Assembly (NCBI RefSeq): GCF_963924675.1
Contig: NC_089238.1
Location: 22,239,815-22,303,814, forward strand
Reading direction: 5' to 3'
DNA length: 64,000 nt
Source: Phocoena phocoena
Taxonomy: Eukaryota; Chordata; Mammalia; Artiodactyla; Phocoenidae
Part shown: one piece after another, positions 48,570 to 61,007 of the stretch
Layout: the number at the start of each line of letters is the position of its first letter
Numbering within the stretch: the first letter of the stretch is position 1
Program-made: the position numbers and the translations under genes
The notes under the pieces: model-generated
What the model was told of the DNA's origin: nothing
Seen by the model: the letters and a program-made list of their open reading frames with translations, nothing else
Database searches by the model: none

Positions 48570-49086
48570 TTTGCTTAACTTATTGTGTTTGGGGTCTCCT
48601 TTCCCCAGGCTGCAGGTTCGTACTTTTCATTGTTTTTGTTGTCTGTCCCCAGTGACTAAGTTTGGTTCAGTGGGTGTGTATGCTTCCTGATGGAGGGGAC
48701 TAGTGCCTGTGTTCTGGTGGATGAGGCTGGACCTTGTCTTTCTGTTGGGCAGGTCAATGTCTGGTGGTGTGTTTTGGGGTGTCTGTGGCCTTATTATGAT
48801 TTTACACAGCCTTTGTGCTAATGGATGGGGTAGTGTTCCTGTCTTGCTAGTTGTTTGGCATGGGGTGTCCAGCACTGTAGCTTTCTGGTCGTTGAGAGGA
48901 GCTGGGTCTTGGCATTGAGATAGAGATCTCTTTGAGAATTTTTGCCATAGGATATTATGTGGAGCTGGGAGGTCACTTGTGGACCAGTGTCCTGAACTTG
49001 ATTCTCCCACCTCAGTGGCATAGCCCTGAAGCCTGGCTGTAGCACAAAGAGCCTGTCCTCCACACAGCTCAGAAGAAAAGGGAGAA

Positions 49087-49125
<39 letters not shown>

Positions 49126-50584
49126 GAAGGAAGGAAGGAAGGAAGGAAGGGGAAGAAAGAAAGAAAGGAAAAAGAAAGAAAGAAAGAAGCTAAAATAAAA
49201 TAAAGTTATTAAAAATAATTATTAAGAAAAAAAATTTTTTTAAAAAGACAGAGAGAACCCTAGGACAAATGGCAAAAGCAAAGCTATGCAGACAAAATGA
49301 CACATAGAAGCATACAAATACACACTCACAAAAAGAGAAAAAGGGGAAAAAATAGATATCATTGCTCCCAAAGTCCACCTCCTCAATTTGGTATGATTTG
49401 TTGTGTATTCAGGTATTCCACAGATGCAGGGTACATCAAGTTGATTGGGGAGATTTAATCCGCTGCTTCTGAGGCTGCTGGGAGGAATTTCCCTTTCTCT
49501 TCATTGTTCGCTCAGCTCCCGGGGTTTAGCTTTGAATTTGGACCCGCCTTTTTGTAGGTCACCTGAGGGCGTCTGTTCTTTGCTCAGAGAGGATGGGGTT
49601 AAAGGAGCAGCTGATTCAGGGGCTCTGGTTCACTCAAGCCAGGGGGAGGGAGGGGTACATATGCAGGGTGAGCCTGCAGCGGCAGAAGCCAGCATGGCAT
49701 CACACCAGCCTGAGGCATGCCATGGGCTCTCCTGGGGAAGTTGTCCCTGGATCACAGGATCCTGGCAGTGGTAGGCTGTACAGGTTCCCGGGAAGGACAG
49801 TGTGGATTGTGACCTGTGCTTGCACACAGGCTTCTTGGTGGCTGCAGCAGCAGCCTTAGCATCTCATGCCCGTCTCTGGGGTCCAGGCTGGTAGCTGCGG
49901 CTCACACCTGTCTCTGGAGCTCCTCTAAGTGGTGCTCTTAATCCCCTCCCCTCGCGCACCAGGAAACAAAGAGGCAGGAAAAAGTCTCTTGTCTCTTCAG
50001 CAGCTCCAGACTTTTTCCCCGACTCCCTCCCAGCTAGCTGCGGTGCACTAGCCCCCTTCAGGCTGTGTTCACGCAGCCAACTACATTCCTCTCCCTGGGA
50101 TCCGACCAAAGGCCGAGCCTCAGTTTCCAGCCTCCACCTCTCCTGGCAGGTGAGCAGACAAGCCTCTCGGGCTGGTGAGTGTTGGTTGGCAGCAAACCTC
50201 TGTGTAAGAGTATATCCGCTTTTCTCTCTGCACCCTTGCTGCTGCACTCCCCTCTGTGTGTCCAAAGCTTCCCCCCTCCACCACCAGCAGTCTCTGCCCA
50301 CAAAGGGGCTTCCTAGTGTGTGGAAGCCTTTTCTCCTTCACAGCTCCCTCCCACTGGTGCAGGTCCCATCTCTATTCTTTTGCCTCCGTTTTTCTTTTTT
50401 TCTTTTGCCCTACCCAGGTATGTGGGGTGTTTCTTGCCTTTTGGAAGGTCTGAGGTCTTCTGTCAGCATTCAATAGTTGTTCTGTAGGAGTTGTTTCACA
50501 TGTTGATGTATTTCTGATGTATTTGTGGGGAGGAAGGTGATCTCCACATCTTACACTTCTGCCATCTTGAAGCTGTGCCACCAT
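48570..50584 (-). promoter_or_regulatory. L1-6 5'UTR
   Basis: Read leftward from 50584: YY1-like box, GC-rich zone (about 49440-50350, many CpGs lost), then a GAAA/GGAA microsatellite (49082-49192, the counterpart of the CT array in L1-3), then the segment before ORF1. An antisense frame of 109 codons at 49445-49774 matches the antisense frames of L1-3 and L1-7. Confidence 0.82.
49082..49192 (+). repeat. GAAA/GGAA microsatellite in L1-6 5'UTR
   Basis: Runs of gaaa then ggaa then gaaa. On the element strand it is the CT-rich tract in the same 5'UTR position as in L1-3 and L1-7. Confidence 0.95.
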
Positions 50585-50602
50585 TTTGTATTCCTTTTAC
50601 TT

Positions 50603-52636
50603 CTTTTTCTTCTCTAATTGTCATGGCTAAACCTTCCAAAATTATGTTGAATAATAGTGGTGAGAGTGGCACCCTTGTCTTGCTCTTGATCTTAGAAGAA
50701 ATGCTTTCAGTTTTTCACCATTAAGAATGATGTTGGCTGTGGGTTTGTCATATATGGTTTTTATTATGTTGTGATAGGTTTCCTCAATGCCAACATTCTG
50801 GAGTTTTTTTTTAAATCATAAATGGTGTTGAATTTTGTCAAAAGCTTTTTCTGCATCTACCGAGATTGCCATATGGTTTTTATCCTACAGTTTGTTAATA
50901 TGGTGTATCACATTGATTGATTTGCATGAATTGAAGAATCCTTGCATTCCTGGGATAAACCCCACGTGATCATGGTGTATGATCCTTTTAATGTGCTTCT
51001 GGATTTTGATTGCTAGTATTTTGTTGAGGATTTTTGCATCTATGATTCATCTGTGATATTGGCCTGTAGTTTTCTTTCTTTGTGACATCTTTGGTTTTGG
51101 TATCAGCGTGATGGTGACCTCATAGAATGAATTTGGGAGTGTTCATTCCTCTGCTATATCTTGGAAGAGTTTGAGAAAGATAGGCATTAGCTTTTCTCTA
51201 AATGTTTGATAGAATTCGCCTGTGAAGCCATCTGGCCCTGGGCTTTCGTTTGTTGGAAGAATTTTAATCACAGTTTCAATTTCAGTGCTAGTGATTCGTC
51301 TGTTTATATTTTCTATTCCTTCCTGGTTTGGTCTTGGAAGGTTGTACTTTTCTAAGAATTTGTCCATTTCTTCCAGGTTGTCCATTTTATTGGCATACAG
51401 TTGCTTGTAATAGCCTCTCATGATCCTTTGTATTTTTGCGATGTCAGTTGTTACTTCTTTTTCATTTCTGATTCTGTTGATTTGAGAGTCTTCTCCCTTT
51501 TTTTCTTGATGAGTCTGGCTAATGGTTTATCCATTTTATCTTCTCAAAGAACCATCTTTTAGTTTTATTGATCTTTGTTATTGTTTCCTTCTTTTTTTTT
51601 TCATTTATTTCTGATCTGACATTTATGATTTCTTTCCTTCTGCTAACTTGGGTTTGTTGTTGTTGTTGTTCTTTCTCTAACTGCTTTAGGTGTAAGGTTA
51701 GGTTATTTTATATTTTTCTTGCTTCTTGACTTGGATTGTATTGCCATAAACTTCCCTCTTAGAACTGCTTTTGCTGCATTCCATAGGTTTTGGGTCATCG
51801 TGTTTTCATTGTCATTTGTTTCTGGGTATTTTTTGATTTCCTCTTTGATTTCTTCAGTGATCTCTTGGTTATTTGGTAGTGTATTGTTTAGCCTCCATGT
51901 GTTTGTATTTTTTACAGTTTTTTTCCTGTAATTGATATCTAGTCTCATAGCATTGTGCTCAGGAAAGATGTTTGATATGATTTCAAATTTCTTAAATTTC
52001 CAAGGATTGATTTGTGACCCAAGATATGATCTGTCCTGAAGAATGTTCCATGTGCACTTGAGAAGACAGTGTATTCTGTTGCTTTCTGATGGAATACTCT
52101 ATAAATATCAATTAAGTCCATCTGGTCTAATGTGTCATTTAAAGCTTGTGTTTCCTTTCTTATTTTGTGTTTTGATGATTTTCCATTGGAGTAAGTGTGG
52201 TGTTAAAATCCCCTACTATGATTGTGTTACTATCAGTTTCTTCTTTTATGGCTGTCAGTATTTGCCTTATGTGTTGAGGTGCTCTCATGTTGGGTGCATA
52301 AATATTTACAGTTGTTATATCTTCTTGGATTGATCCCTTGATCAGTAAGTAGTGTCCTTCCTTATCTCTTGTAACAGTCTTTATTTTAAAGTCTATTTTA
52401 TCTGATACAAGTATTGTTACTCCAGCTTTCTTTTGATTGCCATTTGCATGAAATATATTTTTCCATCCCTTCACTTTCAGTCCGTATGTATCCCTAGGTC
52501 TGAAGTGGGTCTCTTGTAGATAGCATATATATGGGTATTGTTTTTGTATCCATTCATCCAGTCTGTGTCTTTTGGTTGGAGCCTTTAATCCATTTACATT
52601 TAATGTAATTTTTGATATGTATGCTCCTATTACCAT
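50603..52636 (-). pseudogene. L1-ORF2: L1-5 ORF2 N-terminal half (pseudogene)
   Basis: ATG at 52636; 158 codons open to 52160 ([30 protein letters not shown]), covering most of the endonuclease. Then 51703-51948 and 51143-51421 (linker and early [14 protein letters not shown]). Stops and shifts elsewhere. Its 3' half is at 41700-43463. Confidence 0.87.
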
Positions 52637-52694
52637 TTTCTTGATTGTTCTGAGGTTATTTTTGTAGATCTTTTCCTTCTCTTGTGTTTCCTGC

Positions 52695-53572
52695 CTAGAG
52701 AAGTTCCTATAGCATTTGTTGTAAAGCTGGTTTTGTGTTGCTGAATTCCCTTAACTTTTGCTTGTCTTTAAAGCTTTTGATTTCTCTGTCAAATCTGAAT
52801 GAGATCCTTCCTGGGTAGAGTAAGGTTGGTTGAAGGTTTTTCCCCTTCATCACTTTAAATATATCTTGCCACTTCTTTCTGGTCTGTAGAGTTTCTGCTG
52901 AAAGATCATCTGTTAACCTTATGGCGATTCCCTTTTGTGTTATTTGTTGCTTTTCTCTTGCTGTTTTAATATTTTTTCTTCGTATTTAATTTTTGTTAGT
53001 TTGATTAGAATGCATCTCAGCATGTTTCTTTTTGGGTTTATCCTCTATGGGACTCTCTGCACTTCATGGACTTGATCAACTATTTCCTTTTCCATGTTGG
53101 GGAAGTTTTCAACTGTAATCTCTTCATATATTTTCTCAGACCCTTTCTTTTTTTCTTCTTCTTCTGGGACAGCTATGTTCAAATGCTGGTGCACTTAATG
53201 TTAGCCCTGAGGTCTCTAAAACTGTCCCCCATTCTCTTCTTTATTTTTGTCTTTATTCTCCTCTGTGGCAGTTAATTCCACCATTCTATCTTCCAGCTCA
53301 CTTATCTGTTCTTTTGCCTCAGCTATTCTGCTATTGATTCCTTCTAGAGTATTTTTAATTTCAGTTGTGTTGTTCATTACTCTTTGTTTGTTCTTTAGTT
53401 CTTGTAGGTCCTTGTTAAAAGTTTCTTGTATTTTTTCTATTCTATTTCCGAGATTTTGTATCATCTTTACTATCATTACTCTGAATTCTTTTTCAGGTAG
53501 TTTCCTTTTCATATTTGGTCTTGCAGGTTTTTATATTTCGCTGGCCTGTAAGATATTTCTCTCTCTTCTCAT
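52695..53572 (-). pseudogene. L1-ORF1: L1-5 ORF1 pseudogene
   Basis: The expected ATG complement is at 53570-53572. The open piece 53216-53512 carries the coiled-coil half (LPEKEFRVMIVKMIQNLG, NKDLQELKNKQ). The RRM and C-terminal domain are broken. The codon equivalent to the TGA of L1-3 and L1-7 is CAA here. Confidence 0.82.
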
Positions 53573-53796
53573 TTTCATCTCATTTACAGCATTTGAGGTC
53601 TCCTTTTCCTAGGCTGCAGCATCGTAGTTCCTCTTGCTGCTGTTCTCTGCCCCTGATGCTGAGGTTATTCCAGTGGCTTGTGTAGGCTTCCTGATGGGAA
53701 GGACAGGGGCCTGAGTTTTGGTGGGTGGAGCTGAGTCTTTTCCCTCTGTTGAGCAGGGCCATGTCAGGTGGTGTGCTATGGTTTGTCTGTAAACTT

Positions 53797-53807
53797 AGAA
53801 TGAGTTT
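53797..53807 (+). repeat. TSD of L1-7, left copy
   Basis: agaatgagttt, repeated exactly at 62266-62276. It follows ctt, so the bottom-strand nick would be TTCT/AA, a normal L1 endonuclease site. Confidence 0.92.
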
Positions 53808-56235
53808 GGGGGGGGACCTTGAAGATGGCAGAAGAGTAAGATGCGGAGATCGCCTTCCTCCCCACGGATACACCAGAAATACATCCACACGTGGAACAAC
53901 TCCTATAGAACTAGTACTGAAGGCTGGCAGAAGACCTCAGCCCTCCCAAAAGGCAAGAAACTCCCCACGTACCTGGGTAGGGCAAAAGAAAAAACAGAGA
54001 CAAAAGAATAAGGATGGCACCTGCACCAGTGGGAGGGAGCTGTGAAGGAGGAAAAGTTTCCACACACTAGGAAGCCCCTCCGCGGGCGGAGACTGCGGGA
54101 GGCGGAGGGGGGAGTTTCGGGACCGCAGAGTAGTGCACAGTGATGGGTGCGGAGGGCAAACCGGGGAGATTCCTGCACAGACGATTGGTGCCGACCAGCA
54201 GTCACCAACCCGAGAGGCTTGTCTGCTCACCCACCAGGGTGAGGGGGGCTGTGAGCTGAGGCTCGGGTTTCGGTTTTGGACGGAGCTCAGGGAGAGGACT
54301 GGGGTTGGCGGCTTGAACATAGCCTGAAGGGGTTAGTGCACCACGACTAGCCGGGAGGGAGTTCGGGGAAAAGCCTGCACCTGCCGAAGAGGCAAGAGAC
54401 TTTTTCTTCCCTCTTTGTTTCCTGGTATGCGAGGAGAGGGGTTTAAGAGTGCGGCCTAAAGGATCTCCAGAGACGGTCGGGAGCCGCGGCTGAAAGTGCA
54501 AATCCCAGAGACGGGCGCGAGCCGCGGCTAAAACCACGGACCCCAGAGACGGGCGGGAGACGCAAAGGCTGCTGCTGCCGCCATCAAGGGGCCTGTGTGC
54601 GAGCACAGGTCACTCTCCACACCCCTCTTCCGCGCAACCTGTGCAGCCCGCCACTGCCAGGTTCCCGGGATCCAGGGACAACTTCCCCGGGACAACGCAC
54701 GGCGGGCCTCAGGCTGGTGCAACGTCACGCCGGCCTCTGCCGCAATGTCACGCTGCCTCTGCCGCCGCAGGCCCGCCCCGCACGCAGTGCCCCTCCTTCC
54801 CCCATCCCCCAACCCCTGGCCTGAGTGAGCCGGAGGCCCCGAATCACAGGCTCCTTTAACCCCGTCCTGTCTGAGCGAAAAAACAGACGCCCTCCAGCGA
54901 CCTACACGCAGAGGCAGGGCCAAATCCAAAGCTGAGCTCCTGTGAGCTGTGAGAACAAAGAAGAGAAAGGGAAATCTCTCCCAGCAGCCACAGAAGCAGC
55001 GGATTAAAGCTCCACAATCAATTTGATATACCCTGCATCTGTGGAATACCTGAATAGACAAGGAATGATCCCAAATTGAAGAGGTGGACTTTAGGAGCGA
55101 GATCTATGATTTTTTTCCCTTTTCCTCTTTTTGTGAATGTGTACGTGTATGCTTCTGTGTGAGATCTTGTCTGTATACTCTTGCTTCCACCATTTGTCCT
55201 AGGGCTCTATCCGTCCATGATTTTTTTAAAAAAATTCTTTTTCTTAATAATTAAGTTTAATTGTAATAACTTTATTATACTTTACCTTCGTTCTTTCTTT
55301 CTTTCCTTCCTGCCTTCCCTCCTTTAGACAACAAATCACCCCAAATTGAGGAGGTGGTCTCTGAGAGCAAGATTTATGATTTTTCCCCCTTTACCTCTTT
55401 TTGTGAAGGTGTATGTGTATGCTTCTGTGTAAGATTTTCTCTGTATAGCTTTGCTTCCAACATTTGTCCTAAGGTTCTATCCGTCCCTTTTTTTTTTTTC
55501 TTTTTTTCTAAATATTTTTAAATTCAATAACTATATTATACTTTATTTTATTTTTACTGTATCATCTTTATTTCTGTCTTTTATCCTTCTTATCCTCCTT
55601 CCTTCCTTCCTCCCTCCCTCCCTCCTTCCTTTCTTTCCTTCTTTGCTTCTTTCTTCCTTCCTTCCTTTCCTCCTTTCCTTCTTTCTTTACTCATACTTCT
55701 ACTAATTCTCTCTACTTTTTCTCCCTTTTATTCTGAGCTGTGTGGATGAAAGGCTCTTGGTGCTCCAGCCAGGAGTCAGGGCTCTGCCTCTGAGGTAGGA
55801 GAGCCAAATTCAAGACACTGGTCAACAAGAGACCTCCCAACTCCACATAATATTAAATGGCGGAAATCTCCCAGAGACCTCCATCTTAACACCAGCACCC
55901 AGCTTCACTCAACGACCAGCAAGCCACAGTGCTGGACAACCTATGCCAAACAACTAGTAAAACAGGAACACAACCCCACCCATTAGCAGAGAGGCTGCCT
56001 AAAATCATAATAAGGCCACAGACACCCCAAAAAACACCACCAGACGTGAACCTGCCCACTAGAGAGACAAGATCCAGCCTCATCCAGCACAACACAGGCA
56101 CTAGTCCCCTCCACCAGGAAGCCTACACAACCCACTGAAACAACCTTAGCCACTGGAGACAGACATCAAAAACAACGGGAACTACGAACCTGCAGCCTGC
56201 AAAAAGGAGACCCCAAACACAGTAAGATAAGCAAA
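53808..56235 (+). promoter_or_regulatory. L1-7 5'UTR promoter, CpG-rich
   Basis: YY1-like box (ttgaagatggcagaag, about 53819-53834), CpG-dense zone about 54050-54900, 38-bp units at 54467, 54505 and 54543, and one CT-rich unit near 55580-55725. Differs from L1-3 mainly in array copy numbers. Antisense frames: 53937-54320, 54202-54606, 54528-55061. Confidence 0.87.
54467..54565 (+). repeat. 38-bp GC-rich tandem units in L1-7 promoter
   Basis: ccagag starts at 54467, 54505 and 54543; the third unit is partial. Same core as the four-start array in L1-3. Confidence 0.9.
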
Positions 56236-57129
56236 ATGAGAAGACAGAAAAACACACAGCAGATGAAGGAGCAAGATAAAAACCCACCAGACCTAACAAA
56301 TGAAGAGGAAATAGGCAATCTACCTGAAAAAGAATTCAGAATAATGATAGTAAGGATGATCTGAAATCTTGGAAGTAGAATGGACAAAATGCAAGAAACA
56401 GTTAACAAGGACCTAGAAGACATAAAGATGAAACAAGCAACGATGAACAGCGCAATAAATGAAATTAAAACCACTCTAGATAGGATCAATAGCAGAATAA
56501 CTGAGGCAGAAGAACGGATAAGTGACCTGGAAGATAAAGTAGTGGAAATAACTACTGCAGAACAGAATAAAGAAAAAAGAATGAAAAGAACTGAGGACAG
56601 TCTCAGAGACCTCTGGGACAACATGAAACGCACCAACATTCGAATTATAGGGGTTCCAGAAGAAGAAGAAAGAAAGAAAGGGACTGAGAAAATATTTGAA
56701 GAGATTATAGTTGAAAACTTCCCTAATATGGGAAAGGAAATAGTTAATCAAGTCCAGGAAGCACAGAGAGTCCCATACAGGATAAATACAAGGAGAAACA
56801 CGCCAAGACACATATTAATCAAACTGTCAAAAATTAAATACAAAGAAAGCATATTAAAAGCAGCAAGGGAAAAACAACAAATAAAACACAAGGGAATCCC
56901 CATAAGGTTAACAGCTGATCTCTCAGCAGAAACCCTACAAGCCAGAAGGGAGTGGCAGGACATACTGAAAGTGATGAAGGAGAAAAACCTGCAACCAAGA
57001 CTACTCTACCCAGCAAGGATCTCATTCACATTTGATGGAGAAATTAAAACCTTTACAGACAAGCAAAAGCTGAGAGAGTTCAGCACCACCAAACCAGCTT
57101 TACAACAAATGCTAAAGGAACTTCTCTAG
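56236..57129 (+). pseudogene. L1-ORF1: L1-7 ORF1 (ORF1p), one early stop
   Basis: 298-codon frame from ATG 56236 to TAG 57127-57129. A TGA at 56362-56364 (codon 43) is the only break; from the ATG at 56380 all 249 codons are open. That part holds the coiled coil (NKDLEDIKMKQATM), RRM (IRIIGVPEEEE, EKIFEEIIVENFPN) and complete C-terminal domain (DLSAETLQARREWQDI, KTFTDKQKLREFSTTKPA). A protein begun at 56380 would lack only the short N-terminal region ahead of the coiled coil. Whether that works is unknown. Confidence 0.92.
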
Positions 57130-57187
57130 ACACGAAACACAAGAGAAAGAAACGACCTATAGTAGCGAACCCAAAACAAGATAGAAA

Positions 57188-60100
57188 ATGGGAATAGGAA
57201 CATACATATCGATAATTACCTTAAATGTAAATGGACTAAATGCTCCCACCAAAAGACACAGATTGGCTGAATGGATACAAAAACAAGACCCTTATATATG
57301 CTGTCTACAAGAGACCCACTTCAGACCTAGAGACACATACAGACTGAAAGTAAGGGGATGGGAAAAGATATTCCATGCAAATGGAAACCAAAAGAAAGCT
57401 GGAGTAGCAATTCTCACATCAGACAAAATAGACTTTAAAATAAGGACTATTAAAAAGGACAAAGAAGGACACTACATAATGATCAAGGGATCAATCCAAG
57501 AAGAAGATATAACAATTGTAAATATTTATGCACCCAACATAGGAGCACCTCAATACATAAGGCAAATACTAACAACCATAAAAGGGGAGATCAACAGTAA
57601 CACATTCATAGTAGGGGACTTTAACACCCCACTTTCACCTATGGACAGATCATCCAAAATGAAAATAAATAAGGAAACACAAGCTTTAAATGATACATTA
57701 AACAAGATGGACTTAATTGATATTTATAGGACACTCCATCCAAAAACAACAGAATACACATTTTTCTCAAGTGCTCATGGAACATTCTCCAGGATAGGTC
57801 ATATCTTGGGTCACAAATCAAGCCTTGGTAAATTTAAGAAAACTGAAATTTTATCAAGTATCTTTTCTGACCACAACGCCATGAGACTAGATACCAATTA
57901 CAGGAAAAGATCTGTAAAAAATAAAAACACATGGAGGCTAAACAATACACTACTTAATAATGAAGTGATCACTGAAGAAATCAAAGAGGAAATAAAAAAA
58001 ATACCTAGAAACAAATGACAATAGAGACACAATGACCCAAAACGTATGGGATGCAGCAAAAGCAGTTCTAAGGGGGAAGTTTATAGCAATACAAGCCCAC
58101 CTTAAGAAGCAGGAAACATCTCGAATAAACAACCTAACCCTGCACCTCAAGCAATTAGAGAAAGAAGAACAAAAAAACCCCAAAGCTAGCAGAAGGAAAG
58201 AAACCATAAAAATCAGATCAGAAATTAATGAAAAAGAAATGAAGGAGATGATAGCAAAGATCAATAAAACTAAAAGCTGGTTCTTTGAGAAGATAAACAA
58301 AATAGATAAACCGCTAGCCAGACTCATCAAGAAAAAAAGGGAGAAGACTCAAATCAATAGAATTAGAAATGAAAAAGGAGAAGTAACAACTGACACTGCA
58401 GAAATAAAAAAAAATCATGAGAGATTACTACAAGCAACTCTATGCCAATAAAATGGACAATCTGGAAGAGATGGACAAATTCTTAGAAATGCACAACCTG
58501 CCAAGACTGAATCAGGAAGAAATAGAAAATATGAACAGGCCAATCACAAGCACTGAAATTGAAACTGTGATTAAAAACCTTCCAACAAACAAAAGCCCAG
58601 AACCAGATGGCTTCACAGGTGAATTCTATCAAACGTTTAGAGAAGAGCTAACACCTATCCTTCTCGAACTCTTCCAAAATATAGCAGAGGGAGGAACACT
58701 CCCAAATTCCTTCTACGAGGCCACCATCACCTTGATACCAAAACCAGACAAGGGTGTCACAAAGAAAGAAAACTACAGGCCAATATCCCTGATGAACATA
58801 GATGCAAAAATCCCCAACAAAATACTAGCAAACAGAATCCAACAGCACATTAAAAGGATCATACACCATGATCAAGTGGGGTTTATTCCAGGAATGCAAG
58901 GATTCTTCAATATACGCAAATCTATCAATGTGATAAACCATATTAACAAATTGAAGGAGAAAAACCATATGATCATCTCAATAGATGCAGAGAAAGCTTT
59001 CGACAAAATTCAACACCCATTTATGATAAAAACCCTCCAGAAAGTAGGCATAGAGGGAACTTTCCTCAACATAATAAAGGCCATATATGACAAGCCCACA
59101 GCAAACATCATCCTCAATGGTGAAAAACTGAAAGCATTTCCACTAAGATCCGGAACAAGACAAGGTTGCCCACTCTCACCACTCTTATTCAACATAGTTT
59201 TGGAAGTTTTAGCCACAGCAATCAGAGAAGAAAAGGAAATAAAAGGAATCCAAATCAGAAAAGAAGAAGTAAAGCTGTCACTGTTTGCAGATGACATGAT
59301 ACTATACCTAGAGAATCCTAAAGATGCTACCAGAAAACTACTAGAGCTAATCAATGAATTTGGTAAAGTAGCAGGATACAAAATTAATGCACAGAAATCT
59401 CTGGCATTCCTATACACTAATGATGAAAAATCTGAAAGTGAAATCAAGAAAACACTCCCATTTACCATTGCAACAAAAAGAATAAAATATCTAGGAATAA
59501 ACCTACCTAAGGAGACGAAAGACCTGTATGCAGAAAATTATAAGACACTGATGAAAGAAATTAAAGATGATACAAATAGATGGAGAGATATACCATGTTC
59601 TTGGATGGGAAGAATCAACATTGTGAAAATGACTCTACTACCCAAAGCAATCTACAGATTCAATGCAATCCCTATCAAACTACCACTGGCATTTTTCACA
59701 GAACTAGAACTAAAAATTTCACAATTTGTATGGAAACACAAAAGACCCCGAATAGCCAAAGCAATCTTGAGAACGAAAAAAGGAGCTGGAGGAATCAGGC
59801 TCCCTGACTTCAGACTATATTACAAAGCAACAGTAATCAAGACAGTATGGTACTGGCACAAAAACAGAAAGATAGATCAGTGGAAAAGGATAGAAAGCCC
59901 AGAGATAAACCCACGCACATATGGACACCTTATCATTGATAAAGGAGGCAGGAATGTACAGTGGAGAAAGGACAGCCTCTTCAATAAATGGTGCTGGGAA
60001 AACTGGACAGGTACATGTAAAAGTATGAGATTAGATCACTCCCTAACACCGTACACAAAAGTAAGCTCAAAATGGATTAAAGACCTAAATGTAAGGCCAG

Positions 60101-61007
60101 AAACTATCAAACTCTTAGAAGAAAACATAGGAAGAACACTCTATGACATAAATCACAGCAAGATCCTTTCTGACCCACCTCCTAGAGTAATGGAAATAAA
60201 AACAAAAATAAACAAATGGGACCTAATGAAACTTCAAAGCTTTTGCACAGCAAAGGAAACCATAATCAAGACCAAAAGACAACCCTCAGAATGGGAGAAA
60301 ACATTTGCACATGAAGCAACTGACAAAGGATTAATCTCCAAAATTTACGAGCAGCTCATGCAGCTCAATAACAAAAAAAAAACAACCCCATCCAAAAATG
60401 GGCAGAAGACCTAAATAGACATTTCTCCAAAGAAGATATACAGAATGCCAACAAACACATGAAAGAATGCTCAACATCATTAATCATTAGAGAAATGCAA
60501 ATCAAAACTACAATGAGAGATCATCTCACACCAGTCAGAATGGCCATCATCAAAAAATCTAGAAACAATAAATGTTGGAGAGGGTGTGGAGAAAAGGGGA
60601 CACTCTTGCACTGCTGGTTGGAATGTGAAATGGTTCAGCCACTATGGAGAACAGTATGGAGGTTCCTTAAAAAACTACAAATAGAATTACCATATGACCC
60701 AGCAATCCCACTACTGGGCATATACCCTGAGAAAACCAAAATTCAAAAAGAGTCATGTACCAAAATGTTCATTGCAGCTCTATTTACAATAGCCCGGAGA
60801 TGGAAACAACCTAAGCGTCCATCATCGGATGAATGGATAAAGAAGATGTGGCACATATACACAATGGAATATTACTCAGCCTTAAAAAGAAATGAAATTG
60901 AGCTATTTGTAATGAGATGGATAGACCTAGAGTCTGTCATACAGAGTGAAGTAAGTCAGAAAGAAAAAGACAAATACCGTATGCTAACACATATGTATGG
61001 AATTTAA
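57188..61007 (+). pseudogene. L1-ORF2: L1-7 ORF2 (endonuclease + RT), three A-run frameshifts
   Basis: About 1,273 codons, normal length, no nonsense change seen. Frame moves at three A-runs: about 57998-58005, 58406-58414 and 60371-60380, giving open pieces 57188-58018, 58032-58451, 58417-60414 and 60459-61007. Endonuclease: N13, E42 (QETH), GDFNTP and SDHN are kept, but codon 204 is Gly (ggt 57797-57799) where L1-3 and human L1 (D205) have Asp. [17 protein letters not shown] and FADD (59284-59295) intact. C-terminal knuckle [18 protein letters not shown] intact. Confidence 0.94.

Larger units (their letters stand above)
43464..50584 (-). mobile_element. Full-length decayed L1 (L1-6) nested in L1-5
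   Basis: 7.1 kb with perfect 18-bp TSD. 5' end at 50584 with the YY1-like box (ttcaagatggcagaagtgt, reverse strand, about 50553-50572). Parts: 5'UTR 48570-50584, ORF1 47690-48569, ORF2 43801-47631, 3'UTR to 43464. More ORF is preserved than in L1-2 or L1-4, less than in L1-3 or L1-7. Confidence 0.92.
50603..53796 (-). mobile_element. L1-5 segment 2 (RT, endonuclease, ORF1, end of 5'UTR)
   Basis: Continues L1-5 after the second L1-6 TSD. ORF2 50603-52636, ORF1 52695-53572, then 5'UTR to 53796 where L1-7 cuts in. The 5'UTR reading resumes at 62277. Confidence 0.88.
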
